From Dinochytrium kinnereticum (lineage: Eukaryota; Chytridiomycota; Chytridiomycetes; Chytridiales; Chytridiaceae): a DNA stretch of 64,000 nt. This document shows, piece by piece, positions 12,501 through 27,331 of the stretch. Where the stretch lies: assembly GCA_027604005.1 (NCBI GenBank), contig JADGJT010000009.1:80429-144428 (forward strand), written 5' to 3'. Within the stretch, counting starts at the first letter, position 1. Each line of letters opens with the position of its first letter. A program made the translations under genes and the position numbers. The notes below the pieces were generated by a model that was not told the DNA's origin, searched no databases, and saw nothing but the letters and a program-made list of their open reading frames with translations.

Positions 12501-14607
12501 GGACGAAAAACTGTCCCTATTGCTGAACTGAGCTCCAGCGGTAACAGTGCTCAATCGGTTCATAGGTATTGACGCCAGGCTCTGGCGTTGGGGGCTTCCA
12601 CTCGCCGAACTTCCACCCACGGGAGAACCAAAATCGTAACCCTGGGGTGGCGGAGGTATGTCTCCCGAGACTTGGTAGTCATATCTTACATCATCAACAT
12701 CCTGCTCATCATCGCTTACGGGGTTTTTAACTGAAGAGCCGTTGACGGTGCCATATAAGCTTGCCGCTTCCGAATCGTTGTCTGTTACCCATCGCTTGCT
12801 CTGTTTTGAACAATCACAATAAGATATAATAAAGTATCAAGTATGTGCCAACAAACCTCCATCAAAGCCCAGACCCATCTCTTTGCATCAGCAGGACTAC
12901 GAGCTTGAAGGCAAAATCGAACGCTTCCCTTCCCAACAACATCAAACCTCGACTTGTCTTTGGCATCAGGAAACTCGACAATGGCGATGCGGGTCGCAAT
13001 CGAACCTCGGCAAGATTCGGGATAATCCGCCTCAGACTTATAATAACTAAGTGTCCCTTTCTCCAGCGAGAAATATCTCGCCTTCCATCCTGACGAATAA
13101 TTTACCCATTTCTTAAGAATCCCTCGGACAGTTGGCGGCTGAACATTAGAAATCCTCCCGTTGGCTGTGGGCGATGATGCAGGCTGAGCCTGGACTATTA
13201 GCGGTTGAGATACAGCTTTTTTTAAAAAAAAAAATAATGAAAAAACAACAGAAAACACCCCAATTAGCTAAAAACGGCCATGTGCTAAATAACGCTATAA
13301 ACTTACCTCCTCTGAGCTTGTCTCGAGCTCGACTGTCTTTCTTAGGTAGCAAGTCGACTGGCCGCCTTCCTTTTCTATCCTTAATTTCTGGATCAGCGCC
13401 TTTCCGAAGGCACCATTCTACTAGCTCGGAACTATCTTCCCTCGCCGCAAAATGAAGGATAGTGGCATCTGTCGTCGGATCCAACGGAGCATTGATATCC
13501 ATTAGACCACAGCTAAAGTAAGCCTGAACTCGTCGGTCCCGTGATAGAAAATCCAAAACAGCATATGTCGTTCGCCCGCTTACACAGGAGCGAAGTTTTT
13601 CGGTTGTTCGAGCAATGAACTCGACGCGATCTCCTACAACAAAAAATATCAGCATGCCGCTCGAGAGAAAAGCAGAGAGAAAAGGAGAGAAAACTGATAC
13701 TCACGCCTGAACAGCTCAATGACCTTTTCTGCAGCGAAGTCAGTGCGCGGAACGACCTCCTCAGGGGTCCGCCCCATTGCATTTCGAATGGAATCATCAA
13801 TCCCCTCGATTCTGAGAAGGTGATCCACTATCTCAAAATTCTTCGCCCTGGCCGCCAAGTGCAAAGGAGTGTCTCCATCTGGGTGATTCTGATCATTGAC
13901 CCAAAACAACTCTTTGGGCCTCAGAGGCGTGGCAGAGAGGAAGAAAGCATTTATTATTTGCTCCACAACATGTCGAGAGCAAATAGATATAGCCAAGTGA
14001 AGAGGTGATCCAAAGCTGGGAATCGAAGTAGCTGCATGCGGAGATGACAAAAGGTAATCCTGGAGCGCAGGAAGAATGATGGTAAGATCATTCGTCTGGA
14101 TGACGTTGAGCAGATGAAAGTACAAAACCGAGTCGTTCAAATTGCTCCCAGACGGCATAACTTGGTTGCCAAATGCTAAAATGTTAAAGGGAGGCGACTG
14201 ATTATGATTACCACTTCCGGCATGGCCATTACTTGGGCTCGGCGAACCGTGTTGATGGGACGAGGTTGCTTGATTGCCCATTATTTTCGAAGCTCGGCGG
14301 AGGTGCTCGGAGGAAGCGGAAGGTGACAAACGGTTCAAGTAACTAAGGGGGGTGTGGGACATCGCCTGCATATTTCCTACTTCAAGTGATGGATACATAG
14401 GGATGAAGCGAGATGGCAAAGCTTTTCAGCATCGTTTTGATTACTCTATCATTACCAACCTGGAATGCGCGCCTGCTGATTCAAGTTTGTCGTAGATGCT
14501 CGATGCGGAGGCTTAGGCGAGGTTGGAGGAGAAGACAGGTTCTTTGGCGGTGCCGAACCATCAGAAGTGATCGATGAGATGGACGGATGGGGTTGATGGT
14601 GCGACAT
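9585..14607 (-). CDS. Oxysterol-binding protein, ankyrin-PH-ORD (Osh1/Osh2 type)
   Basis: Eight exons (14607-14460, 14421-13705, 13633-13307, 13215-12857, 12800-10926, 10870-10799, 10717-10667, 10595-9585) give 1519 aa. Domain order is ankyrin repeats (about 110-400; TPLHLAARAKNFEIVDHLL and ILHFAAREDSSELVEWCL), a PH domain (about 430-515; GILKKWVNYSSGWKARYFSL), a long disordered linker with an FFAT-like acidic patch, and a C-terminal ORD (about 1040-1519). The OSBP signature appears as EQVCHHP at about 1160, with Cys where most members have Ser. KPFNPLLGETFEL and LELHPLGNCHIRL are also clear. This class exchanges sterol and PI4P at ER contact sites with Golgi, nucleus or vacuole. The first intron would be only 38 nt, so the exact N-terminus is less secure. 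Confidence 0.92.
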
Positions 14608-15069
14608 CTCTTCCAAGTGTTTTCAGATGCAAAGCTCTAGCTGCTCGGCCGATCAGAAATATATCACTCTGGAAGAGTATGTCACAGGTATCGAGGCGAT
14701 GGCTTGAATGGGATGCGACAGATAAGGCGACAGATAAGCGTTTTTTCGCAACGTTATGGCTTGGAATCGTAATGCAATCAACCAACTCTTCTCCGGAACG
14801 ATCAGGCTGCGTGAAGCAAGCACTAATACGATCACAGCAGCGGCAGTAGCACACGGCAAGGTGACCGCCTTCGTTCGTAGACAATGTACGTAGCCCTAAT
14901 ACAGCGTCTGTTGTGACTTCAACAAAAGAAAAATGGGTGAATTTCAAAATTTGAACGGGGTTCAAACATCGGACACCTCATTGGAGATAACCCTTTTGGA
15001 GGCATAATAATGTTTGACTCTTCTTTATTCAACATGAATGCGTGATCCCCACTGCGTGATTTTTAACTG
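14608..15069. other. Intergenic region between two minus-strand genes
   Basis: Downstream of the RanBP2-finger gene and upstream of the OSBP gene. No supported coding segment. Confidence 0.45.
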
Positions 15070-18000
15070 CTAGACTACTCTGCCCGCGCTCGTGTCAGAG
15101 GTGCCGCACGAGACGCAGGCGACGCGTCTCGCAAAGTTGTGGTATCTGCAACTCAAATTTGGGCAGATCCAGTCCCCAGGTTTGAGAGGATCCTTAGACT
15201 TTGGAGGCTTCCCTGGGTTGAAGTTTGCTCCGACTCTTGTTTTCGGTTGAGTAGCAAATGGTCCTGGGCTTGTCTTATTTCTCCTATGCACTGGGAGGAA
15301 CTTCGTTTGAGCGCATCTATAAGCCATTGGGGGTTCGGCGAATGCCACGTTTTGCATACTCTCAACTGGCATGCTGGCTCTGTTGCATGGTCCCGATGAA
15401 ATTCTTCTCCCAGTTTTGGCAAGGCTGTGAAAACTTTGCTTCAAAAGTCGTCCTTGACCAGTATTCTGAAAACCATTTGCATAAGGATATTCATGCACAG
15501 CCTCTTCAGGTAAAGAACCCTGGTTTAAGCTAGATTCAAGCTGTTGGATACCATAAGCACTTTCCAAGTATCCGGGTGGCGTAGGCAAGATCTTTTCAGG
15601 GTGCGTCGGAACTTGTGGAGGGCTTAGCTTCAAATGACTTGGAGGGGTGTGAGCTCTTGAAAGTCGTTCCATTGATGTTTCGCTCTCGTTAAAGCCGTTC
15701 TCCCAGTAAGATTGGCAGTTGTGGGTAGTATAGCGGCCGGGACTCTGACGTAAATGCATATGCTGCCCATATTGGGTATCTCGGTAGCTAGATTCTCGTT
15801 GAAGCGGGCACTCGTTGGGGCTGTCGACTTGTAAATTGAGGCTCGATATCTCAAGAGCAGATTCGCAAACATTTGTATTTATCCCATTGAATCTCGATCG
15901 GGACCCCGAAAGCGGCGATTTCTTTGGATCATTGACTAAAAGCTCTCCTGGAGGAGGGATGTTTTCATCTACGGCATGCTTGCTCACTTCACTCAATTGC
16001 TTCTTGAATTTCAGATGCTTTAAACCCGACGGCTCAGCCTGAATCTTTTCCTTTGTAATTGAACTGTGTCTCTCGAATTGCTGAGCATCAGAACCCTTAT
16101 ATATCGTAATGCCATCATCCATCTCGGACCTTACGCGCATCCTCTTGGTAACTAGTGCCGAAGAAGGATTGCTAAAACACTTCAAATCGTGAAAGCATCG
16201 ACTATCACCAGAACAATCCGTCATTAACCGTCCATTTCTTTTATGCTCATTCGAAGCCGAGGCTGACGATGAGTGCAGTGACTCATTCCTCTTCCGACCC
16301 CCTCGCTTTCCTCTACGACATCCTGATTTGGCTGGAAGTGGCGCATTTAGCGAGTTCTCCACCTTTAAAGGTTGTGTTGTCGCAAAAGTCTGAGATCCTG
16401 ACCAATGCATATCAGAAACTCGTCCCGAGTCATTGAAATTTCTGTCCTTTTGGAGCCGGCAAGATTCTCTAATAAGCAAGTGGTTTGGAACGGGAATGCC
16501 AAAGTCATGAAAGTTGCAAGGATGAACCCGTAAAGGCAAAGATGGATGACTAGCGTGAGGAGAGGGAATTCCACAGGAATTGTCCGAAACAGGAAAGCTG
16601 TTGGATATGGTCGGAGATAAGCCGACGATTGGAATTGCTCCATAGGACTGGCCTAATCCATCTGATCTTAGTTGAAGAAGAGATGGACGATGACGGCAAA
16701 CGTTGTTACGATTTTCTGAAAGTGAGTCGATCCAGCTAAGGAATTCGCCATGCCATTCGGGTGATTCTTCGATGATCTCACACTCGTCGCATATAGTTCT
16801 ACCATCATAAAAACCTCTCTGCTGCTCTGTAAGCCAGGAAAAAAAAAATTCATTATGTGTTAGCGATTACGAATAGACTCACAGACACGTTCAAAATAGT
16901 CGATTATTACCTCTAGCAAGCTCAAAGTTGGCGGTATCTGAGTGATAATAGCTACTGCTTGGAAGCATCTCTTTCGGTGAGATATTTGCCAATAAAGCGC
17001 AGGATGTCAACTGAGGGCTCCCATAGATTTCTCCACACATATCTACAAAAGTGACCGTGCTATTGTTAAACGAATGAGGCCGACGTGTTCTATCAGACAA
17101 AGTTGATTGCAAAATACGCGGTTCTTCAGTGGAAGAAGTCACTAAGTCCTGGTTTTCACCGTGAGAAAAGGGTGGAATGCAGTGAAGGCTCGTAGTCGTT
17201 CGAGGGTGATAACCAAACTTTGCCTTTATGTTGGGCACACTAACTAATATTAATTTGAATCATAACAATAACATTACCTTTTTGTTTCATGCCCTAGTGT
17301 ATTCGAAACATTCCCGGCTCGAAGAAAGTCCTTAAAGAAGAGAAACAGTGAACATAAGTATCTATTGTGGACGATTCAAACTGTCAAGCTTACCTCAATA
17401 ATGCCGTTTGTCTCCAAAGCCAGCTGAAGTGGTTCTATGAATTTATTCTTTACAGCCACTAAATTGTCGGTCGTTTTAGATATCAAATCAAAACACGCCG
17501 ATAAAGCATCTGCAACCGTGAGTAAATTATCATCTACATTAAAACCAAATACTCACTTTCGGAAAGTCTCCTAATTGCAGAACTCTGCCCGTGCAATGCA
17601 CACAATAATGAAGTTATGAAGTCAAATATCCTCAAGTTTCCATGATGCTACACAGTATTAATAGTTATAATAACGTGAGGGAAGCTACCGGAAACCCTCG
17701 AATCAATTCCGCCAGCACCTTCTCCTCATACAAAGACAGTGAAAACGGTCTATTCTCTTCCTTCAATTCCTCGTCCGTCTCGTCGTGATAGATGAAGTCA
17801 ATGAGAAAGGACTGGGGCCTAAGCTGCATCGAGTTGAACGCAGAAGAAAGGCTGTCATAAATACTCATGGTGTCTCGCTCCACCGTAAGAGGTTCAGTAT
17901 AGCTTGACTTCTCATCCCCGTCCTCAATCGAGGCTTCGAAAAGATCTCGAAACGGAGACGCACCTCCACTGACCGCTGTCGACAATTGCCGTTCCGACGA

Positions 18001-18525
18001 TGAAGAGGCCATCGTGTTCAAAACGATTGAAGAATCATTATCCATAGCAGCTGCCTCGTTGAAGAAAAATGTGAAGGCCTTTAAGGTAAGAGCCAAGGCA
18101 ATGTTTAAATCAGTTTGCCGAGCTAGAGAAGCAAACAATGCTGTTGACGAAAAACCGAAGTTCATGCTTTCCGCCTTAATCATGGATGTAACGAACGAAA
18201 GTGTGGCATTGGCTGCATCAAACGATTGATACTCGATAAAGACCGTGTCAAAATGCCAGCATGTGACGGGCTCAAAGGTTGCCGGCTCGTTTCCAGTGAG
18301 ATTTCCGACGGGATCGATACAGCCATTACATGATTCAGAACAGGAGAACACTGAAGGATCATATTTGATGACAGCCCAGTGCACTTGAACGACTCTGGAT
18401 GCAAACGGTTCCCATTCGTTGCAATTAAGGGCTTCAAGAATACATCCCGTGGTTGCGTCCCGAGGTAGGTTGGAGATGCGAACATAGACCAGGTCATCCC
18501 GTGACTTATAGCAATGCTCCGTCAT
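15070..18525 (-). CDS. RanBP2-type zinc-finger protein, probably RNA-binding
   Basis: Six exons (18525-17689, 17647-17557, 17509-17394, 17330-17278, 17239-16911, 16826-15070) give 1060 aa. Near the C-terminus (about 1020-1047) is a RanBP2-type finger, W-x-C-x4-C-x3-N-x6-C-x2-C (DWICPNLSCRYHNF...CVSC), a fold that binds single-stranded RNA or ubiquitin. The N-terminus (YVRISNLPRDATTG... and DTVFIEYQSFDAANATL) resembles the two RNP strands of a degenerate RRM with a long insertion. RRM plus RanBP2 finger is the layout of yeast Nrp1-like stress-granule proteins, but a specific orthology is inference. A second Cys pair (ICDEC, near 16780) may be another small metal site. The middle is disordered. 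Confidence 0.6.
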
Positions 18526-19539
18526 CTTAAAACTTATGATAATCGTTATCTCTGTATCTTGAATCCCACAGCAAAATACTAAGGTTTCAAGTTCCTCTCA
18601 GGCTGCATGCAAAACCTCTCACAGATGCCGTGCCAAGAAATGAGCAGCTATATCTAGAGAGTTTACTAGCGAGAGAATCTTGATGAAGCAGCACGGATAT
18701 GGGCCGAATTTTGTGCTGAGGTCGAGGGCTGGGCCACTGGCTAGGGTTAGCACTCTCGGGGCAATCTTCCTTCCTTCCAACACCTACCGAGCTTTGGGTG
18801 AGTTTCTGTGCTGAATGAAGTGAAGGCCGTCGCAGATCAACCGTCGCTCCTCGCTGTCGACCTTGGATCTGTGCGAATGCCGTGCAGTAAGTTCAGGTGT
18901 TCAGGCGTTAGGGTTGTTGCTGAATGAGAACAACGTTCCACGAATAATACATGTATTGAGTATTGGGGGTTTGTCTCTCTATCTTTGGCCCCAACGGCCT
19001 CACATGAGTCCACCACCTCTGATTCAACCGCACCCCTAAAGCTCCTGGGCGTCGCATTCACGGGGATGAAATGGTGCATAAATCACCGTATCTTACTTAG
19101 GCTTCCTCCGCGTGTCAGGGCCGCATCTCATTTTTTGTTTATGTGATGGACTCTTGGCCCTGACAATCAGCAGTGAGGCCCAAGCAGCTAGCTATATGGC
19201 AGATATTGAACATCCTAACGTCCGAAACCCTACCAGTGGAATTCACCATTGTGCTGGACTATTCAGATCCAGGTCCAGCAGCCTCTTATACAATCCGTGA
19301 TTGGATCAAGAGAAGCTCAGATAATGGACGCATTGAATGAAAGATGCAGAGCCTGGGAACTTGACTGCTGGACTCATGATTCAGACTTTTCTATTGTGCT
19401 GTTTAAACCATCGTTTTACTCATCAAGAGTTTGAGGACGAAAGTTCACTCCTCCTTCAAGCGCCTTTCTCTTGAGGTCAAGGCAAAGCTCAGGATCTTGC
19501 CCCGTCTTATTGCAAGAAGCACAGCAGCACTTTAATCAA
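18526..19539. other. Divergent intergenic region
   Basis: About 1 kb between the RanBP2-finger gene and the FAM72 gene. It may contain 5' UTR or an untracked first exon of the FAM72 gene. No repeat or RNA gene was recognised. Confidence 0.4.
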
Positions 19540-20733
<1,194 letters not shown>

Positions 20734-21066
20734 TACCACTGACATGTTCTCCTTTCTGTTTTTCTTCTTTTCTTTAAAATAGCCTTCACTTTCTGCTGAT
20801 AAGGAATCTTCACCTATACCCTCCATGTGCTTATCTTAATCCCCTTAGACTTACACATTAATTATCGATCATTGCAAATATTGTTTTTTTATGTATCTTT
20901 TAACATGCCACATGCCAATGCCAATAAAAATGCAAAGAGGAATCATCGCAAGCGGAATACAGAAGAAGAATAGAGTGGATGCGCAGAGTGAGAAAAATAC
21001 AAAAACAAAAAAATAAACAAACACGGAAATCTTAGAAGTGTAGAAAAATAAGAAAAGAACGTGGAC
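20734..21066. other. Convergent intergenic region
   Basis: AT-rich 3' flanks of the FAM72 and GRAM/VASt genes. Nothing else seen. Confidence 0.5.
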
Positions 21067-24000
21067 TCAAAGATCCGTACGGCTCAACTCCTCAATCGCA
21101 ATTGAGTCCATATGACTTCTAGAATCTAGAATCTCCAGGGTTTTACGGACAGTTTTATCAACAATCGCCGATATCATATCTGCTGATATGAATGAAGACC
21201 GGGAATCCCTTGGATTTGAAATCAAAAGTGAACAAATAGAGAACGCTCCCGCTAATGCGAGTAGCCCGGTTAAAATAGCGCCGAGAACCAATAATGGTGA
21301 CCGGGTGATGCCATCTGAAACAACGGCGAGGGACGTTTTGAAGCGATCTGTACGGATAGCCGGATGCCCAAACATCGCGAAAAGAGAATAGAGAATTAGG
21401 AACCACGGTGACTGCCCTAAAATCGATTCTTCGGGTCCTGAAGTCAAACTATCCAAAGGCGCCACATCTCCGGGGATCTTTGTGACTCCAGTGCCTTGCG
21501 CGGGTGCATCTAACTTGTGGGTATTGCTGGAGGCCGTAGCAGAAGTGCCTTGTGGAGGGGCTGGAGACATGCCCCGTTGAGGAGACAATCTCTTTTTTTC
21601 CTCTACCTCTAACCTTTCGATCTCCTCCACCTCTCTTCGAAGCGGATGTTCTAATCCTATAGTCGAATCAGAGGTTTTCGGTTCCGCAAGATGGGAAATA
21701 TCTTCCTCATCTTCCTCATCTGTTTCGAATTCTTCACTAAATTCTTCTCGACTTATCGCTGGAGGGGGTAGAGGATGTGCCGCCAGGTAGTCCACAAGAC
21801 AAGATTCTAGCTCCCGGTAGTAAACTCTCATTCCATCTGGTACGGCGACCTTTAGGACAGCTAAACATTGAATTAGCAAAAAGGTAGAGGGAGGGTAAAA
21901 TAAACACGTAAAATCTTACACTGGATCCATGAGCTCTTTATAAACTCTAAATCACAGGAAGCCTTTATTCTAGCTTCAGTTGCAGAAACCCTTGTGATGC
22001 AGACTTTCAAATGCGTGATGAATGTATTTCCAGAAGGAACATCAGGAGTAATGCTCGACTGCTTGATACAGACGAATCCAATTGAGGGGCCATTCTGTCC
22101 CGCCTCCTTATGTTCTAGACTTTCCCTGACTTGACACCGCGTAGATTTCGGTCCAAGAGGATTCGATAGAGGAACAACATACTCTACATGCCTATGGCTC
22201 CCCAGATTAACCATATCGAGTTTACTTGCGCTTATTGGGGGGGACGGGGAGAGAGGAGATGTATGGCCGGCGGTGCATTGAGAGGCTAAGACGGCGTCTG
22301 ATGATGAACCGGAGGCGTTCGATGGAGATTTAGTAGTGGAAGAAGCGTCGGGTGCATTCAGCCAATCGGTCAGGAGAAGATTCTGGCATTTGCGTTTCAA
22401 CGTAATGAAGTCGCTAAAGAAGGGGCTCGAAGGCGTTGGAGTGAGATAAAGAAGCTCCCACAATCTGTCTACCGTTGTCTTGAAGGTCCCATTGAAGATC
22501 GGAACCATTTTCTTATGTACTTCATCGCAAGGGCATTTTGCTGAAGTGCTTGGGATTTGGTTTGGCATCGGTGTCTTCGCTACTGACCTGACCTTCTTCT
22601 TCTTTTTCTTGGGCTCGGTTTTACCAGATTCAACTGGCTTAACTAATCCTTGCGAAAAAGATTTGGTTGCTAAATCAGCCGAAAGGTCCTTTGTCCCTTC
22701 GACGTCATTGGTTGGTTTCTGAGTTGCTACCATAGAAGCCGCCTTACGGGATATTGCATTATCCATGTGCGGTGTAAGATCAATCATAGGACTTGAGGGA
22801 GATGACGCCAGAGAATCTTCAGAAGATTGTGCAGATAGAGTCATTGCAGCTGGAGATCGACCACTTGAAGGGCGGTGCAAAGTAGCGTCATGCGGCAGCA
22901 TACCCTTGTCTGGGCTAACGGTCGGTGATTTGGGCCTATAAGTTCCATCAAACTTAATTTGCGAAGAATTTACGGGATGCTTTTGAAACACGATATGCTG
23001 GTTCCTCATTCCTACTATCGACGACGGAGAACTTGAGGCCCCAACAAGACCGTGTAATGATGAATGCGAAGTCGCCGATCCAGGTCCCGATGATCCACCT
23101 ACACTTGACTCTTCAGATAATGCCGGACTACCTGGGATGGATTCGGCTAGGTCTGCTAGACCTTTCGTCATAGCTACCCCAGAAAGGCGTCTTTCAACCG
23201 GAAAGTTAAGTGTAACTGACTGGGAACTTGGTGAAGTATTCCTTCCAGATGCCGCAAAAAAGGCATCTTTGGAATTTAGCGGTAAATCCTGGGAGCCATC
23301 ATAGTCTCTTGAAGATTTTCGTGAGGGCGACTTAATTTCTGAGGAGGTAGGTCCCCTTTCTCTCTCAAACCCTTCCCGAAGCGAAACTGACACCGGAGAA
23401 GGAAACTTTCCGACAGCCGTTATCTTCTCTGAACTTAACCCCTCGCCTCCTTCCTCAACGACAAGCTTGCCCATCTCATCAATCAATGCACTTGCAAATC
23501 GATTTGTATATGTCTTTGGTTGAAGCACATCTAACTCCGTTGCGGAACCCATAGATGCTTTTGCAATGGAGGGCGGTGTTGGATCGCCCAGTTCAACCTT
23601 CATGTTCTCGAAAGGTAGTTTTAAAGGCTCAACAGGGGCCAAGGTGCTGGAAGACGTTGAGGGAGCTCGCTCCGGTAGAGCCGCCTCCTCGGGGGGTATA
23701 ATAGATGACGTCGATGTAGCGGGGAGTTCTTCTCTGGTAGAATCTTCCTGACTATTGATTGAAACCTCCTCGCCTTCTAAGACTGCAGCTGAACGAAATG
23801 TCCTCATCCTTATACTTCTACTTGGACCGCCCCAGGCCTTTGTAATAGCCTCATAGGTTGCATCACGTTGGATGAAGCTCGCGAAAAAGTACTACCCAAC
23901 GCGTCAAGGTCGAATTAGTTACAATACATTTAGAAAAGAAGAGACGAAAACAACGGGACAGGTGGTTATCAAATACTTAAAATTATAACACAAACATTTG

Positions 24001-25766
24001 TCCCAGATACCATAACTATCTCGATAGCATTTGGGATTATGCCGCCGACACTCCTCTTATTGATAGTATGAATGTCGTCAAAGTCAAGATTAAGAGATTG
24101 CGTCCATCCGAATATATTCGAGTTAAAGCAGACACGGCGATTTGATAAATACATGCGCCCTTGCATCAATACCTCTTTTTGCCAAGCGCAATTGTATTCT
24201 AATTAGGAAGACATTAGACATGGCGAATACTGTTTAAATAAATAAAGTAGAAGAGGGATGAGTTCATGATGACTACAAACCATCGATCAAAAACTCGTCT
24301 TTTGGAACAGTTGGAAAAAGATCATGCCACTCATGATTCTTCTTCCGACTGGCAAGAACAGGGTCGTCTACGGCTCCTGATGACCCTACTAGCAAAAAAG
24401 TTGTGGCTCCAGAAAGTATAGCGGCAACCTCGTTAGCCCGAGTGGTCCCTCCATCCCCCGATTCAAACTCAGAGCTTGATGACGAGGAAGTTCCCGATAG
24501 GCTGTAGCGATACCGTTGGCTGGCAGTGTTGGCAGATATAAAAGGTTTTGACGGACGTCGGGCAAGGATCGGTTCTGCTGAGGATGAAGATATAGGCGCG
24601 GGAGATCCGGCTATTGATGGGGATTTGCCATTTATAGATCCGTCGGTCACAGCTGGTGTGGTTGGAAGCCCTTCTTCTGGAAGAGGAGATACGGATGACG
24701 GCAGGATATTCTCTTCAACTTCAGGCTGGCCAGATTTATCCATGTTCGCTCCCTCTTGAAACGAAGGGGGACCACTTCGAGTCCGATCGCGTTGAGGAGG
24801 AGCTCCCTCCTCCAGCAAAGAAGCTTGCGAGACCTTCGCTGGCACGTTTGCCTCCTTCCCAGGATAGTGCTGAACTCTCTGAGAGGGAGGCGAGGGTTTG
24901 GAGAGTCCCGACATGGAAATAACGCGCCTAACAGAACGCTCCACTTGGCTTAACGAGCTAAGAGTACTCGAAACAAAATCGATCCCACCAGATTCTTTTC
25001 CAGACAATTTGCTTTCATTCGATAATGGTTGGTTTGAGCTAGAAGATGCTTTTATAACCTCAGGATCATCCTTTCCGGGATATGGCGGGAAGCCTTTAGT
25101 TGGCAATGTCGCGTCGATCATACTGTCTCCAGATTTAGAAGAGAGAATCGGTGGTTGGGGAAGGGGATGAGAGGGCAATGACGATGAAACAATAGCAGAT
25201 GGTTCTGATGTATCATTGCTTGGTGTGCCAGCAAGTGGGGTGGAATAGGCTTCGATGTGGGACGGAGTAAGAGGTGAAGAATTGGCGGATTCCTCATTCG
25301 TCAAAGGTGGTGGAGATATTTGAGAAACATCAAGATTGGAAGCCCGTGCCTCCCCATCCAGTTTATTACCGGTAGGTTCTTGCAACGGCGTTTCCAGCAA
25401 AGTGGGAAAAGACGATGGAGGCTCATGGGCAGAAAAGTCTGGATGAGTTTCACCGTCACTGTCTCGCATGAACTGTAAAGGATCCGTAAGAGAAGGCTCA
25501 GGCGTCAAAAGAACACTGCTCGAGCGATCCATGGCGCTGATGCTGCCGCAATGAGTGGGCTCGCCCATCTCGATACTCAAGCCCTTTACTGGTGATGGCG
25601 AACGACTCCGCGGTGAAATAGAGTCACCAGCCTCATTTTCCTTTTTCTTCACGTCTAAAATCTCTGTCTGCCATGCACGGGCAGGCGACGAGCCTATCGC
25701 CAGGGCTTCCCGAACTCTTTGGCTTTGGCCATATTCGTCAGTATCAGCAACTACCAGCTCATCCAT
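21067..25766 (-). CDS. GRAM/VASt sterol-transfer protein (Lam/Ysp/Aster type)
   Basis: Four exons (25766-24281, 24198-23996, 23891-21920, 21860-21067) give 1484 aa. After a long disordered N-terminus, a GRAM domain is assembled across two introns (about 480-585): LFPTVPKDEFLID, then VLMQGRMYLSNRRVCFNSNIFGW, then FFASFIQRDATYEAI. A second disordered stretch leads to a VASt domain (about 1010-1220; VPIFNGTFKTTVDRLWELLY, LLLTDWLN). Close to the C-terminus is one membrane span (about 1407-1429; LLVLGAILTGLLALAGAFSI). This is the anchored-in-the-ER Lam/Aster plan, in which VASt moves sterol between plasma membrane and ER. The start is tentative: it is the only suitable ATG seen, and no upstream ATG occurs up to the divergent phosphatase gene. 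Confidence 0.85.
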
Positions 25767-26256
25767 GACAAGCCCCGCCGTGCCAAAAGCTAGAACTCCG
25801 CGATTCACAAAAAGCCCGATGAGTTCCAAGCTGACCTAGCAAGGACGGGTCAGGTAATGGCCCTATGGTGGGGAGAATTGCAGTAAGCGTCCTTTACGAA
25901 AAAGATCCCAAAGAACAAGTTTCGAGAGTGTCTGGTGGTTCTGATGGAAGTCGAGTTCCCACAAATATGGATCGGAGCAGTGACAACGGCGTGTGAGTGC
26001 GGAGGAGAGTAGCAATGGCACCCTCAGAAAAGGTCGATGGCCAAGTCACCCCAGACGCTTCCCACAACTGGCAAGAGGATGATGTAAGAGCCGGCTGAGA
26101 TAATCACAGAGTGAGATAAGACACTGCCAGGCTAAAGCGATCTAATTCACCCACAACGTCGTAAGGGTCAGTAGGTGTGAGGCCAAACAACACCACCAAG
26201 GTGAGCTTCCAAGAAAATCAGGCGATTGAAATTGAAATTTGTCGTGGCTTGGACTC
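25767..26256. other. Divergent promoter region
   Basis: About 490 bp between the GRAM/VASt gene and the phosphatase gene. No ATG on the minus strand and no recognisable coding exon. Confidence 0.5.
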
Positions 26257-27319
26257 ATGGACTCAGCAGATCTAACTCAGGGGGTTGTGACCCTCGACGG
26301 CGTCATGAACTTCCGAGATGCTGGCGTCGGCAAGATGTCAAATGACGGCAGGTAGGTTGTTTGATATCTCTATATCCGCGGTCAGAAGTTAATCTTGCAT
26401 GCATGCCTTGAAGGGCCGTGCGAAAGGGCATGATCTATAGGTCGGCCACCACAGATGTCGCCTCCAAGAATGACATTCAACGCATTGTCAAGGAGATTGG
26501 TGTAAACACTATCTTGGACCTTCGATCGGCCTCGGAGCTCAGGTCGCAACAAAAGAGGGCCGTCCAACCAGAAGGTTACAATAGTGCAGGGTCTGATCTA
26601 CCCCTTAAAAGCTACTATGCTCTGTTTGACAGCATGCCTGGCGGGGTGCATCCAGGGAGAAATCGATTTGATATTGATGTTATCAAACCCATGAGGAATG
26701 CTATCTGGGCAACGCTAAACATCTGGGTCAGGGTCTGGGCCATCATTTTGATGCTGCTTTGTCGTTTTAAGGACGCCCAAAAGTACCTTATCAAAAACTC
26801 GATTTTGGAAAAGGAAGGTCTGCTGGGCCTTAACAAGACCCTCTTAATGCATAGCAAGAATGAGATTAGGAAGGTGTTCTCCATTCTTATTGAGCCCAGA
26901 TCCTATCCAGTTGTTATACATTGCTCGGCCGGAAAAGACCGGACTGGACTTATCATTGGTATGTAAATTAATTCATTTTGCGGACTGTCCGGCCTCAACT
27001 CATCCTTCCCTCCACTTAAGCTATCCTGCTTGCTTCTCTGGATGTGCCCGAACCCGCCATCGTCTATGACTATACTTTTTCGGGTAAACTTTTGAAAGAT
27101 AATTATGACAGGATTGTTGGTGAGGCGGCCAAAATGGGTCTCTCCGAGCAGTTTGCCGACGTTCCACCGGAAGTCATGCGCGGCACACTCGAATTTATTC
27201 GTGAGGAGTTCGGCAGTGTCAATGAGTACTTGACTGAGCTCGGAATATCGTCAGGGGAGAGGCAGAGGATGAAGGATTTCCTGTTGACTTCCAACAAAAA
27301 TGGGAGTTCTGCACAATGA
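26257..27319 (+). CDS. Tyrosine phosphatase of the Y_phosphatase3 (IphP-like) family
   Basis: Three exons (26257-26351, 26414-26958, 27021-27319) give 312 aa. The N-terminus reads NFRDAG, then MIYRSATT, then TILDLRSASE, the usual blocks of this family. The catalytic P-loop is HCSAGKDRTG at about 201-210, with Cys202 as nucleophile and Arg208 binding phosphate. The Ala-Gly-Lys-Asp P-loop is typical of IphP/MptpB-type enzymes, which accept phosphotyrosine and often phosphoinositides. An insertion between the two parts contains a hydrophobic stretch (WVRVWAIILMLLCRF), which could be a lid helix or a membrane-associated segment. The last 90 residues are helical and soluble. Confidence 0.88.
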
Positions 27320-27331
27320 CCTCAGATACAT

